A stretch of DNA of 5,395 bases from an uncultured Patescibacteria group bacterium (lineage in GTDB: Bacteria > Patescibacteriota > Microgenomatia > UBA1406 > GWC2-37-13). Location: positions 1 to 5,395 of the forward strand of contig CALLVF010000002.1 of the NCBI GenBank assembly GCA_938010745.1. The letters run 5' to 3'. Below the pieces are notes generated by a model that did not search any database, was not told the DNA's origin, and saw only the letters and a program-made list of their open reading frames with translations. Positions 1 to 5,395 of the stretch are shown here, piece by piece. The first letter of the stretch is position 1; the number at the start of each line of letters is the position of its first letter. The position numbers and the translations under genes are program-made.

Positions 1-704
1 TGACGTAGATCGAAAATTAGAAGTGGAGAGGAAAAAAATAGAAAAAAAATAAAGGCAATTAAATAAATAAAAAAATTGGAAAATAATTTTTTTTTAAAAG
101 TTTTAAAATTAATTAAAGTTAAAAGAGTGATTGGTAAAATAAGAAAAACAGCTAAATAATGAAGTTGAAAAGAAAAAGAAAGGAAACTACCAAATAAAAT
201 TGAATAAATTATTTTATTAGTTTTGATTAGTTGGTAAAAAAAATAAAGTGTAAAAAATGCAAAAAAAGGAAGAAGATTTGGGTTCCAAGAAAAACGTGAT
301 TGTTCAATATTAATTGAAGAAAAACTTATTATGATTAAAAAGAATAAAGAGGTAAGCTTATCAAATTCTTTTCTGATTATTAAATAACTCAGAATTATTC
401 CCACTATTGATAAAAAAGCAACTCCGTATGACATACCAACAGGATTAAAGTTAAAGATCAGCAAAAATGGAGCGATAAGGTAGTAATAAAAAGGACCAAG
501 ATAGACTTGGCCTAAAGAAGTGGGAGCTCCTATTGCTGGAAAATGTTTAAAAGTAATGATATCTTTAACAATAATGGCGTCTCTTCCTTGATCAGAAAGA
601 AACATAGTAAATTCAGGGAGACGGTAGAGACGGAGAAAAGAAGCAACGGCAATAATTAATAAAATTAACCACTCATTTGTTAAAATATTTTTTATGCGAC
701 GCAT
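1..704 (-). CDS. GT-C family (GT39/ArnT-like) membrane glycosyltransferase, C-terminus off the left edge
   Basis: Translating the reverse strand from the ATG at 704-702 gives 234 codons without a stop, ending at the window edge, so the gene is partial. The protein starts MRRIKNILTNEW, then a first membrane helix (about residues 12-27). The first extracytoplasmic loop carries DQGRD (38-42), the acidic loop motif expected for the catalytic region of GT-C enzymes, followed by GAPTSLGQVYLGPFYYY (59-75). Further hydrophobic spans lie at about 76-86, 94-111, 117-130, 145-160, 166-198 and 210-232, and the fragment ends SPLLIFDLR. In the family, such proteins transfer a sugar from a polyprenyl-phosphate donor on the outer face of the membrane; the acceptor cannot be told. 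An in-frame TAA lies 6 bases upstream of the ATG (711-713), so this is the most upstream ATG possible. AAGG (plus-strand 709-712) is a weak ribosome-binding candidate. The start overlaps that of the divergent gene at 694 by 11 bp. The GT-C assignment is firm; the exact family is inferred. Confidence 0.85.
   Translation of the reverse strand, partial: MRRIKNILTNEWLILLIIAVASFLRLYRLPEFTMFLSDQGRDAIIVKDIITFKHFPAIGAPTSLGQVYLGPFYYYLIAPFLLIFNFNPVGMSYGVAFLSIVGIILSYLIIRKEFDKLTSLFFLIIISFSSINIEQSRFSWNPNLLPFFAFFTLYFFYQLIKTNKIIYSILFGSFLSFSFQLHYLAVFLILPITLLTLINFKTFKKKLFSNFFIYLIAFIFFLFFSSPLLIFDLR
694..704. other. Near-palindrome holding both divergent start codons
   Basis: ATGCG-A-CGCAT has 5-bp arms around one central base. 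Read rightward it starts the plus-strand glycosyltransferase, and read leftward it starts the minus-strand one. Because of the symmetry both proteins begin Met-Arg-Arg-Ile. No intergenic space remains, so each gene's promoter and leader must lie in or beside the other's coding sequence. TGTTAAAAT occurs facing outward on each side (plus 678-686; minus 726-718) and could supply -10 elements, but in DNA this AT-rich that is weak evidence. Confidence 0.7.
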
Positions 705-1809
705 ATTGCCTTATTTAATTTTAACATTTGTCACTGTAATATCTACTTTTATTCTTTGGGTTAAGGTCGGGATGATGTCTATTTACAAGCATTATGATGG
801 TCCTTTGTATATCATTGTTGCGAAAACTTTTTATAATCCAGAAAAAATTAGAGATCTGAAATTAGAAATTAATTTAAATGAGAAATATTTTGCCGCTCAT
901 TTGCCAGGTTATCCCTTGTTAATTAGAGTCGTGAAAGAAGCAAGAATTATTGGAGGTTATCTAAGGTCGATGGTTTTTGTGAATCTTTTATTTACCATCT
1001 TTCTTGCCTGGTTTTTTTACTACTTTATTAAAGTATTTAAAATCAGCAGACTTCCTCTTATACATGTAATTGTTTTTCTATTTCTTCCAAGATTTTTAGT
1101 GGTTCGCAGTGTTGGCGCGCCGGAGAGTTTATTTATACTTTTAATTCTTTTGTCATTATATTTTTTTGAGAAAGAGAAATACCTCTTAGCGGGTATTTTT
1201 GGAGGATTAGCGACAATAACCAAAACGCCCGGAATCTTACTTTTTTTTGCTTATTTTTTAGTATTAGCAGAAAAATTTTTGCAATCATTTGAGCATCGTG
1301 AGAGAAAAATGCAATTAATAAAAGATTATCTCCATTATTTTTGGATTTTACTGATTCCTTTGGCTTTATTGGCAGTTTTTGCATTTTATTGGCGACAGTA
1401 TCAAGATTTTTTTGCTTATTTTAATTCAGGCGATAATATCCATTTGGTTTATCCTTTTTCTGTTTTTGACTTTAAAAAATCATGGGTCGGTACCGCTTGG
1501 TTAGAGGATGTTCTTTTTTATTATTTTATTTACGGTTTAGCAGTTGTTAATTTAAAAAATACCAAGTACAGAAGTTTCTTTTATTTTAGTCTTATTTTTT
1601 TCTTAGCGATAATTTTTGTGCAACATCGAGATATAAGTCGATATTCTCTTCCCTTATGGCCGATGGCGATTATTTCTTTTAAAAATTTTTTTTCCTCAAA
1701 AGAATTTTTAATTGTTTCTTTAATTTTGCTACCCGCTATTTATTTTTATGCTTTGAATTTTCTTCAATATAATATTATGCCAATCTCCGATTGGAGTGCT
1801 TTTTTTTAA
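694..1809 (+). CDS. GT-C family (PIG-V/COG5542-like) integral membrane glycosyltransferase
   Basis: Complete 371-residue protein, mostly hydrophobic, with roughly eight to ten membrane spans. The first helix (about 5-23) is followed by an extracytoplasmic loop with YDGPLY (34-39), where D35 is the likely catalytic acid, and then AAHLPGYPLLIR (67-78). This order resembles the PIG-V/Gpi18-type mannosyltransferase pattern of an acidic D, then a PxYPLLIR segment. GAPESLF (141-147), GLATITKTPGILL (171-183) and a late HRDISRYSLP (311-320) also fit bacterial members. The expected role is sugar transfer from a polyprenyl-phosphate donor to a surface glycan or lipid; donor and acceptor cannot be read from sequence. 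The ATG at 694 keeps the first helix intact, whereas the next Met residues (27, 28) would lose it. The frame is open upstream to a TAG at 625, but that DNA is the oppositely oriented gene. There is no Shine-Dalgarno sequence; the leader is AT-only close to the start. The gene ends in a possible terminator hairpin. Confidence 0.82.
   Translation: MRRILPYLILTFVTVISTFILWVKVGMMSIYKHYDGPLYIIVAKTFYNPEKIRDLKLEINLNEKYFAAHLPGYPLLIRVVKEARIIGGYLRSMVFVNLLFTIFLAWFFYYFIKVFKISRLPLIHVIVFLFLPRFLVVRSVGAPESLFILLILLSLYFFEKEKYLLAGIFGGLATITKTPGILLFFAYFLVLAEKFLQSFEHRERKMQLIKDYLHYFWILLIPLALLAVFAFYWRQYQDFFAYFNSGDNIHLVYPFSVFDFKKSWVGTAWLEDVLFYYFIYGLAVVNLKNTKYRSFFYFSLIFFLAIIFVQHRDISRYSLPLWPMAIISFKNFFSSKEFLIVSLILLPAIYFYALNFLQYNIMPISDWSAFF
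1780..1807 (+). terminator. Possible intrinsic terminator inside the end of the glycosyltransferase gene
   Basis: CCAATC-TCC-GATTGG (1780-1794) forms a perfect 6-bp stem with a 3-base loop. AGTGC follows, then eight T residues (1800-1807) that run into the stop codon. The alternative stem CTCC-GATT-GGAG (1785-1796) would sit closer to the T-run. The 5-base gap in the first form is wider than ideal, so efficiency is uncertain. The position fits, because a separate promoter begins a few bases later. Confidence 0.45.
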
Positions 1810-1811
1810 CA

Positions 1812-1839
1812 TTGCAAAATTATAAAAATATTATATAAT
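1812..1839 (+). promoter_or_regulatory. Sigma70-type promoter of the MarR-efflux operon
   Basis: The -35 candidate TTGCAA (1812-1817, 4 of 6 consensus bases) is separated by 16 bases from a perfect -10 TATAAT (1834-1839). Transcription would start near 1846, leaving a leader of about 20 bases before the MarR start codon. The match is much better than the AT-rich background elsewhere in the window, and it lies in the only intergenic gap upstream of the operon. Confidence 0.68.
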
Positions 1840-1859
1840 CTAATAATTAGATTATTTAA
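1831..1859. promoter_or_regulatory. Palindromic operator, probably bound by the adjacent MarR protein
   Basis: The core (1835-1855) is a perfect inverted repeat of 10-bp arms, ATAATCTAAT and ATTAGATTAT, around a single central A at 1845. With one mismatch (1834/1856) the symmetry extends three more pairs to 1831-1859, giving 13 of 14 paired positions. The palindrome overlaps the -10 box and the predicted transcription start and ends 7 bases before the MarR start codon. MarR dimers typically bind palindromes of about this size over their own promoters, so autorepression is the natural reading; the binding itself is inferred. As RNA it could also form a weak hairpin. Confidence 0.7.
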
Positions 1860-1866
1860 CTTTTCT

Positions 1867-2280
1867 ATGAAATCAGATATTGATAAGAAACTTTATGAAC
1901 TAATTTTTGATATTTATAAAAAACTGAAGAAGCATTATTCACTATTGAATAATGATAATTTATCTATGGCTCAATTGCATGGCTTAAACTACATTTTTAA
2001 TAATCCAAATTGTACTTTAAAAGAGCTGGCAAAAAAAATTTCAGTTTCGACTCCTTCAGCAAACGATTTAGTTAATCGATTAGTCAATTTTAATCTAATT
2101 AAAAGAGAGGAAGACAAAAAAGACAGAAGGTTAATTCGTTTAAGTTTGACAGATAAAGGAAAAAGAGTTTTAAACGAAGCTTTAAAAACGAAAAAACAAT
2201 GTTTTTCTTTTTTAATTGATAAACTATCAAATAAAGAAAAAAACTATTTATTGTTAATTTTAAAAAAAATTATTAGTTAA
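1867..2280 (+). CDS. MarR-family winged-helix transcriptional regulator
   Basis: A 137-residue protein, a usual MarR length. N-terminal helices (about 5-26) and C-terminal helices (about 97-136) would form the dimerisation domain around a winged helix-turn-helix: TLKELAKKISVS (50-61), the recognition helix TPSANDLVNRLVNFNLI (62-78), and a wing with the family's conserved DRRLIRLSLTDKG (86-98), in which D86 and R87 are the hallmark residues. Such proteins bind palindromic DNA as dimers and are released by small ligands or oxidation; here two cysteines (C49, C111) are present, with no evidence that they act as sensors. It is the first gene of the operon, only 8 bases before the adaptor gene, with a palindrome over its own promoter, so it most likely represses itself and the exporter. 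No Shine-Dalgarno sequence precedes the ATG. The family call is secure; the ligand is unknown. Confidence 0.92.
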   Translation: MKSDIDKKLYELIFDIYKKLKKHYSLLNNDNLSMAQLHGLNYIFNNPNCTLKELAKKISVSTPSANDLVNRLVNFNLIKREEDKKDRRLIRLSLTDKGKRVLNEALKTKKQCFSFLIDKLSNKEKNYLLLILKKIIS

Positions 2281-2288
2281 AAATATCT

Positions 2289-3308
2289 ATGTTTAATTTT
2301 ATAAAAAAAAGGTCTTATTTGTTTTTATCTATCTTATTAATAATTTTTATTTTCCTTAATTTGAAAAATAATTTTTTAGGACAAAAAAATAAAACAAATT
2401 CTTATCAAATCAAAAAGGAAGACATTAAAGAAGTTTTAGTACTTTCAGGTCAGGTTGATGTTGAAGAAAAAGCAACTTTAAGATTTCAAACCCCAGGACG
2501 TTTAGCTTGGGTCGGAGTTAAAGAGGGTGATTTCGTTAAAAAATATCAACTAATAGCATCTCTTGATCAACGCGATTTAGAAAATCGTTTAAAAAGATAC
2601 CTTAACAGTTATGTTAAGCAAAGGTTGTCTTTTGAGCAAACAAAAGACGATTATTGGCAGAAGCAATTTGACTTGTCTGATGTAGTAAGAAAAAAATCAG
2701 AAAGAATTTTAGAACAAAATCAGTATGATTTAGAAAACGCAGTTTTAGACGTAGAGTATCAAAAAATGATAATTGAAAACAGTAGTGTATGGTCGCCAAT
2801 TGATGGAGTAGTTGTAAGAGTTGATGCCCCATTTCCAGGACTAAATGTTATGCCAACTCAGGCAGAATTTGAGATAGTAAACCCAAAAACACTATACTTT
2901 TCAGCAACTGCTGATCAAACAGAGGTTGTAAATCTTAAACAAGGACAAAAGGGAAAAATTATTTTTGATTCATTTCCTAATCAAGAATTTGATGGCGAAA
3001 TTTATTGGATCGCATTCACGCCAAAAAAAGGGGATAGTGGTACAGTTTACCAAATTAAAGTTAAATTTGATTCCAGGGGTTACAATTTTAAATTGGGGAT
3101 GAGTGGTGATATTGAGTTTTTGATAAAAGAAAAAAAAGGTGTATTAACCATACCTCAAAGTTACTTAAAAAAAGACAAAAAAGGTGATTATGTTAATTTG
3201 GTAAATGGTGGTAAAGTAAAAAAAATTTACATCAAAAAGGGAGAAGAAATTGAAGGAAAGGTAATTATTAACAAAGGTTTAAAAGAAGGTGACTTAATAT
3301 TAAATTAA
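2289..3308 (+). CDS. Membrane-fusion (HlyD/MacA-type) adaptor subunit of an ABC exporter
   Basis: A 339-residue protein with a lysine/arginine-rich start and one hydrophobic helix (about 10-24). There is no lipobox and no clear signal-peptidase site, so it is probably a membrane-anchored extracytoplasmic adaptor. The first lipoyl-like half is GRLAWVGVKEGDFVKK (70-85), ending SLDQRDL. A charged helical hairpin follows at about 93-164, and the second lipoyl half is WSPIDGVVVRVDAPFPG (168-184). The beta-barrel region (about 195-280) contains KLGMSGDIEFLI (268-279), and a membrane-proximal domain ends GLKEGDLILN. This is the domain order of MacA and Bacillus YknX. The hairpin is fairly short, about 70 residues in all. 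In the family, the adaptor binds the permease and stimulates the ATPase; in Gram-negative bacteria it also bridges to TolC, for which no gene is seen here. It starts 8 bases after the MarR stop, without a visible ribosome-binding site, so expression is probably coupled to that operon. Confidence 0.9.
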   Translation: MFNFIKKRSYLFLSILLIIFIFLNLKNNFLGQKNKTNSYQIKKEDIKEVLVLSGQVDVEEKATLRFQTPGRLAWVGVKEGDFVKKYQLIASLDQRDLENRLKRYLNSYVKQRLSFEQTKDDYWQKQFDLSDVVRKKSERILEQNQYDLENAVLDVEYQKMIIENSSVWSPIDGVVVRVDAPFPGLNVMPTQAEFEIVNPKTLYFSATADQTEVVNLKQGQKGKIIFDSFPNQEFDGEIYWIAFTPKKGDSGTVYQIKVKFDSRGYNFKLGMSGDIEFLIKEKKGVLTIPQSYLKKDKKGDYVNLVNGGKVKKIYIKKGEEIEGKVIINKGLKEGDLILN

Positions 3309-3359
3309 AAAAGTAAAAACCTAAAAATTATAATTTAAGAATTAATTTTATTAATTTTA

Positions 3360-4031
3360 ATGATTAATTTAAAAGATGTTTACAAAGAGTATAAAATAGA
3401 TAATTGTATCACTTTTACTGCTCTAAGAAATATAAATTTAGAGATCAAAGACAAAGAATTTATTTCAATTATTGGGCCCTCCGGTTCTGGAAAATCAACA
3501 TTAATGCACATAATTGGCTTGCTTGATAAACCAACAAAAGGAAAGGTAGTTATTGACGGTAAAGATATATCAAATTTAAATGATGAACAACTATCTAGTT
3601 TAAGAAATCAAAAAATTGGTTTTATCTTTCAACAATTTAATTTAATAAATAAATTAACAGTTTTAGAAAATATTTTGTTGCCAACAATATATTTTCGTGG
3701 TAAATTAAATTTCAATCCAAAAGAGAAAGCTTTAAAACTAATTAAGAAATTTAATATAGCTGGAAAAGAAAATTCTTTTCCTAATAAACTATCTGGAGGT
3801 CAACAGCAGAGAGTTGCAATTGCTAGGGCTTTAATTATGGATCCATCAATTATATTGGCTGATGAGCCTACTGGCAATCTAGATAGTAAAAATGGTGAAA
3901 TTATTATTTCTTTACTGAAAAACTTAAATAAGGAAGAAAATAAAACAGTGATTATTGTAACTCATGATTTGCAAATAGCAAAATGCGCAAAAAAAATCGT
4001 AAAGATAAAAGATGGAATAATTATAAGTTAA
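3360..4031 (+). CDS. ABC transporter ATP-binding protein (MacB/LolD/YknY class)
   Basis: A 223-residue stand-alone nucleotide-binding domain with all motifs intact: Walker A GPSGSGKST (39-47), Q-loop in FQQFNL (90-95), signature LSGGQQQR (144-151), Walker B IILADEPTGNLD (164-175) with catalytic E169, D-loop SKNGE just after, and H-loop H202 in VTHD. The DEPTGNLD variant and the tight C-terminus are typical of the MacB/LolD/FtsE group that pairs with four-helix permeases. It should hydrolyse ATP in the cytoplasm to drive the permease encoded next. In E. coli MacB the two parts are fused; here they are separate, as in Gram-positive YknYZ. The gene follows the adaptor after a 51-base AT-only-like gap with no terminator or strong promoter, and precedes the permease by 32 bases. 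The Met-Ile-Asn-Leu start is standard for the class. Confidence 0.95.
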   Translation: MINLKDVYKEYKIDNCITFTALRNINLEIKDKEFISIIGPSGSGKSTLMHIIGLLDKPTKGKVVIDGKDISNLNDEQLSSLRNQKIGFIFQQFNLINKLTVLENILLPTIYFRGKLNFNPKEKALKLIKKFNIAGKENSFPNKLSGGQQQRVAIARALIMDPSIILADEPTGNLDSKNGEIIISLLKNLNKEENKTVIIVTHDLQIAKCAKKIVKIKDGIIIS

Positions 4032-4063
4032 AAATAGGCTAATTAAGTATTTTATAAAAATTA

Positions 4064-5269
4064 ATGTTTGATTATTTTTTATTTGTCGCAAAAACAGCTC
4101 TTTACGATATCTTTAAAAATAAAGTTAGATCGTTTCTTACTACATTAGGAATTGTTATTGGAGTAGCATCGGTTGTTTTACTTATTGCCTTTGGTCTAGG
4201 TTTAAAGCAGTACATTTCTGATCAATTTGATAATTTGGGTACAAATCTTATCTTTGTTTTTCCAGGTCAGATTTTCAATAGAAGTGGAGGATTTTCTGGC
4301 GCACGAAGTTCGTTAAGTTTTGATGAAAAAGATTTTCGAAATCTTAAAAAAGTTAAATCAGCTGAGGCAGTTGTTCCAATTTTCCAAAAATCTTCGCTTG
4401 TTCAGGCAAATAGTAACACTGAATTAGTAACTCTTTATGGTACAAGTGAGGAAGTTTTTTATGCAAGGAATTTGTTACCCAAATTTGGAACAATTTTTCA
4501 AAAAACAGATATAGAGAAGAAAAGTAAGGTAGTTGTCTTAGGTCCTGAAGTTGCGCGCAAGCTTTTTGGTAAAGAAGACTTAGCAATAGGTAGAAGATTA
4601 AAAGCAGAAGATCAAAGTTTCATTGTGATTGGTGTTTTAGAACCTAAAGGAGGTGGAGGTTTGGGTGGTCCTAATTTTGATAGTTTTGTTTATGTTCCCT
4701 ATACAACAATCTTCAATATCACAGGCAAGAAAGATTTTACAACCTTTACTATAAAGGCAAAATCAGATAAAGAAGTTGAAAATTTAAAAAAAGAAGTGAA
4801 AATTGTTATGCTTAACCGTTACAAGGAAGACGATTTTTCTATTTCAGATGCCAGAGAAATTCTTTCTACAATTGAGTCAATATTTAAAATCTTAAACATG
4901 GTACTTGTTGGTATCGCTACTATATCTTTGATTGTTGGAGGAATTGGCATTATGAATATAATGTATGTTTCTGTTTCAGAAAGAACAAGGGAGATAGGAA
5001 TTAGGCGAGCGATTGGCGCCAAAGAAATTGACATACTTTTTCAATTTTTAACAGAGGCAAGTATTTTATCTCTAATTGGGGGGGTGATTGGTTTGGTTTT
5101 ATCTTACATTATTGTTTTCTTTGTAAGAATATTTTTCCCGGCAATAATTGATATCAAATCAGTCATATCAGCTCTTTTTGTTTCTTCCTTAATTGGAATT
5201 TTTTTTGGTGTTTTTCCAGCACGAAAAGCAGCAAAGCTTTCTCCAATTGAGGCGATAAGGTATGAATGA
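4064..5269 (+). CDS. MacB/FtsX-type ABC transporter permease
   Basis: A 401-residue protein with the MacB layout. An N-terminal cytoplasmic helix with NKVRSFLTTLGIVIGV (19-34) leads into transmembrane helix 1 (about 26-46). A large extracytoplasmic MacB_PCD domain follows (about 50-270) and contains VVVLGPEVARKLFG (156-169) and a glycine-rich stretch ahead of FVYVPY (208-213). Helices 2-4 form the FtsX core (about 277-300, 330-355 and 364-384), with GGIGIMNIMYVSVSERTREI (292-311) and the C-terminus PARKAAKLSPIEAIRYE (385-401). Family members work by mechanotransmission, pushing substrates from the outer membrane leaflet or periplasm rather than through a classical pore. Substrates of relatives include macrolides, peptides and toxins; this one's is unknown. 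It completes the adaptor-ATPase-permease set. The TGA stop falls exactly where the family ends, showing standard stop-codon use. No Shine-Dalgarno sequence is visible. Confidence 0.94.
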   Translation: MFDYFLFVAKTALYDIFKNKVRSFLTTLGIVIGVASVVLLIAFGLGLKQYISDQFDNLGTNLIFVFPGQIFNRSGGFSGARSSLSFDEKDFRNLKKVKSAEAVVPIFQKSSLVQANSNTELVTLYGTSEEVFYARNLLPKFGTIFQKTDIEKKSKVVVLGPEVARKLFGKEDLAIGRRLKAEDQSFIVIGVLEPKGGGGLGGPNFDSFVYVPYTTIFNITGKKDFTTFTIKAKSDKEVENLKKEVKIVMLNRYKEDDFSISDAREILSTIESIFKILNMVLVGIATISLIVGGIGIMNIMYVSVSERTREIGIRRAIGAKEIDILFQFLTEASILSLIGGVIGLVLSYIIVFFVRIFFPAIIDIKSVISALFVSSLIGIFFGVFPARKAAKLSPIEAIRYE

Positions 5270-5289
5270 ACTAAATTAAAAGTTAAAAA

Positions 5290-5395
5290 TTATTTTTGAC
5301 ATTTTGGGCAAAAAAAGGAACTGCGACCATTTTGTTTTATCCTTTTAATCGATGTTTGACAATTTAAGCAAGGTTGATTTTCTCGCTGGTAAACA
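5290..5395 (-). CDS. mutM: Formamidopyrimidine-DNA glycosylase, C-terminal zinc finger (cut by the right edge)
   Basis: The reverse strand encodes 34 residues up to a TAA at 5292-5290, with the frame open to the edge. They read VYQRENQPC, then a zinc finger of the form C-x2-C-x16-C-x2-C (CLNC ... CPKC) and end at CQK. The V-Y-x-R-E lead-in, the spacing of the four cysteines and the GRSSFFCPKCQ ending are the hallmark of Fpg/MutM, which excises 8-oxoguanine and other oxidised purines from DNA and cuts the strand as a bifunctional glycosylase/lyase. The arginine in NGRSS matches the conserved DNA-contacting arginine of this finger. Nei (endonuclease VIII) shares the fold but usually has a different ending, so MutM is preferred. 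The catalytic N-terminus is outside the window. The gene is convergent with the permease gene, stop to stop, 20 bases apart. Confidence 0.88.
   Translation of the reverse strand, partial: VYQRENQPCLNCQTSIKRIKQNGRSSFFCPKCQK

Noticed and set aside
1..130. Long A/T runs near the left edge that look like low-complexity intergenic DNA.
   Set aside because: On the minus strand they are in-frame Phe, Leu, Ile and Lys codons of the glycosyltransferase's membrane segments.
1020..1384. Two minus-strand open frames (1020-1223 and 1133-1384) inside the glycosyltransferase gene.
   Set aside because: They are antisense to a well-supported membrane protein, overlap each other and show no recognisable domain; they are by-products of its codon use.
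2614..2832. Minus-strand open frame of 72 codons inside the adaptor gene.
   Set aside because: It is antisense to the helical hairpin region of a clear adaptor protein and resembles no family.
3325..3358. AT-only palindromes before the ATPase gene: a 12-bp AAATTATAATTT, and 7-bp arms AATTAAT / ATTAATT just before the start codon.
   Set aside because: Considered as a second operator or a start-codon hairpin. They contain essentially only A and T, differ from the MarR site and are expected by chance in such DNA.
4032..4063. CTAATTAAG in the gap before the permease gene, loosely like the operator half-site.
   Set aside because: It has no matching second arm and no promoter beside it, so there is no basis to call it a site.
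4353..5034. Minus-strand open frames at 4353-4586 and 4819-5034 within the permease gene.
   Set aside because: They lie opposite conserved permease segments, including the GGIGIMNIM motif region, with no independent support.

Overview
The window is strongly AT-rich and densely packed. It reads with the standard bacterial code: the permease gene ends in the usual family C-terminus (IEAIRYE) followed directly by TGA, so TGA is a stop here, which argues against the recoded Gracilibacteria/Absconditabacteria lineages. Three things suggest a Patescibacteria (Candidate Phyla Radiation) genome, perhaps Microgenomates-like: the low GC, the short intergenic gaps, and multi-spanning GT-C type glycosyltransferases with a DQGRD motif. 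This placement rests on remembered protein style, not on a search, and is moderate at best.

Layout. (1) Positions 1-704, minus strand: the N-terminal 234 residues of a GT39/ArnT-like GT-C membrane glycosyltransferase that runs off the left edge. (2) Positions 694-1809, plus strand: a complete second GT-C protein of a different (PIG-V/COG5542-like) type. The two genes are divergent and their start codons overlap inside an 11-bp near-palindrome. (3) Positions 1780-1807: a hairpin plus T-run that could be a terminator embedded in the end of the second glycosyltransferase gene. (4) Positions 1812-1859: a good sigma70-type promoter whose -10 box lies inside a perfect 21-bp palindrome, immediately ahead of a MarR-family regulator. 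(5) Positions 1867-5269: a four-gene plus-strand operon of MarR regulator, membrane-fusion (adaptor) protein, ABC ATPase and MacB/FtsX-type permease. (6) Positions 5290-5395, minus strand: the C-terminal zinc finger of formamidopyrimidine-DNA glycosylase (MutM/Fpg), convergent with the operon and cut by the right edge.

How the genes work together. The core is a MarR-controlled MacAB/YknXYZ-type export system. The ATPase and permease would form the transporter, the single-pass adaptor would dock on its extracytoplasmic face, and the MarR protein probably represses its own operon by binding the palindrome over the -10 box until a ligand releases it. No outer-membrane factor gene is visible. The two glycosyltransferases probably act on lipid-linked sugars for cell-surface glycans and are a separate unit. 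No stretch longer than 300 bases lacks a gene, and no RNA gene, CRISPR array or insertion sequence was seen. The system as a whole is of a known type. The most distinctive features are the regulatory palindrome, the overlapping divergent start codons and the lack of Shine-Dalgarno sequences in the operon.
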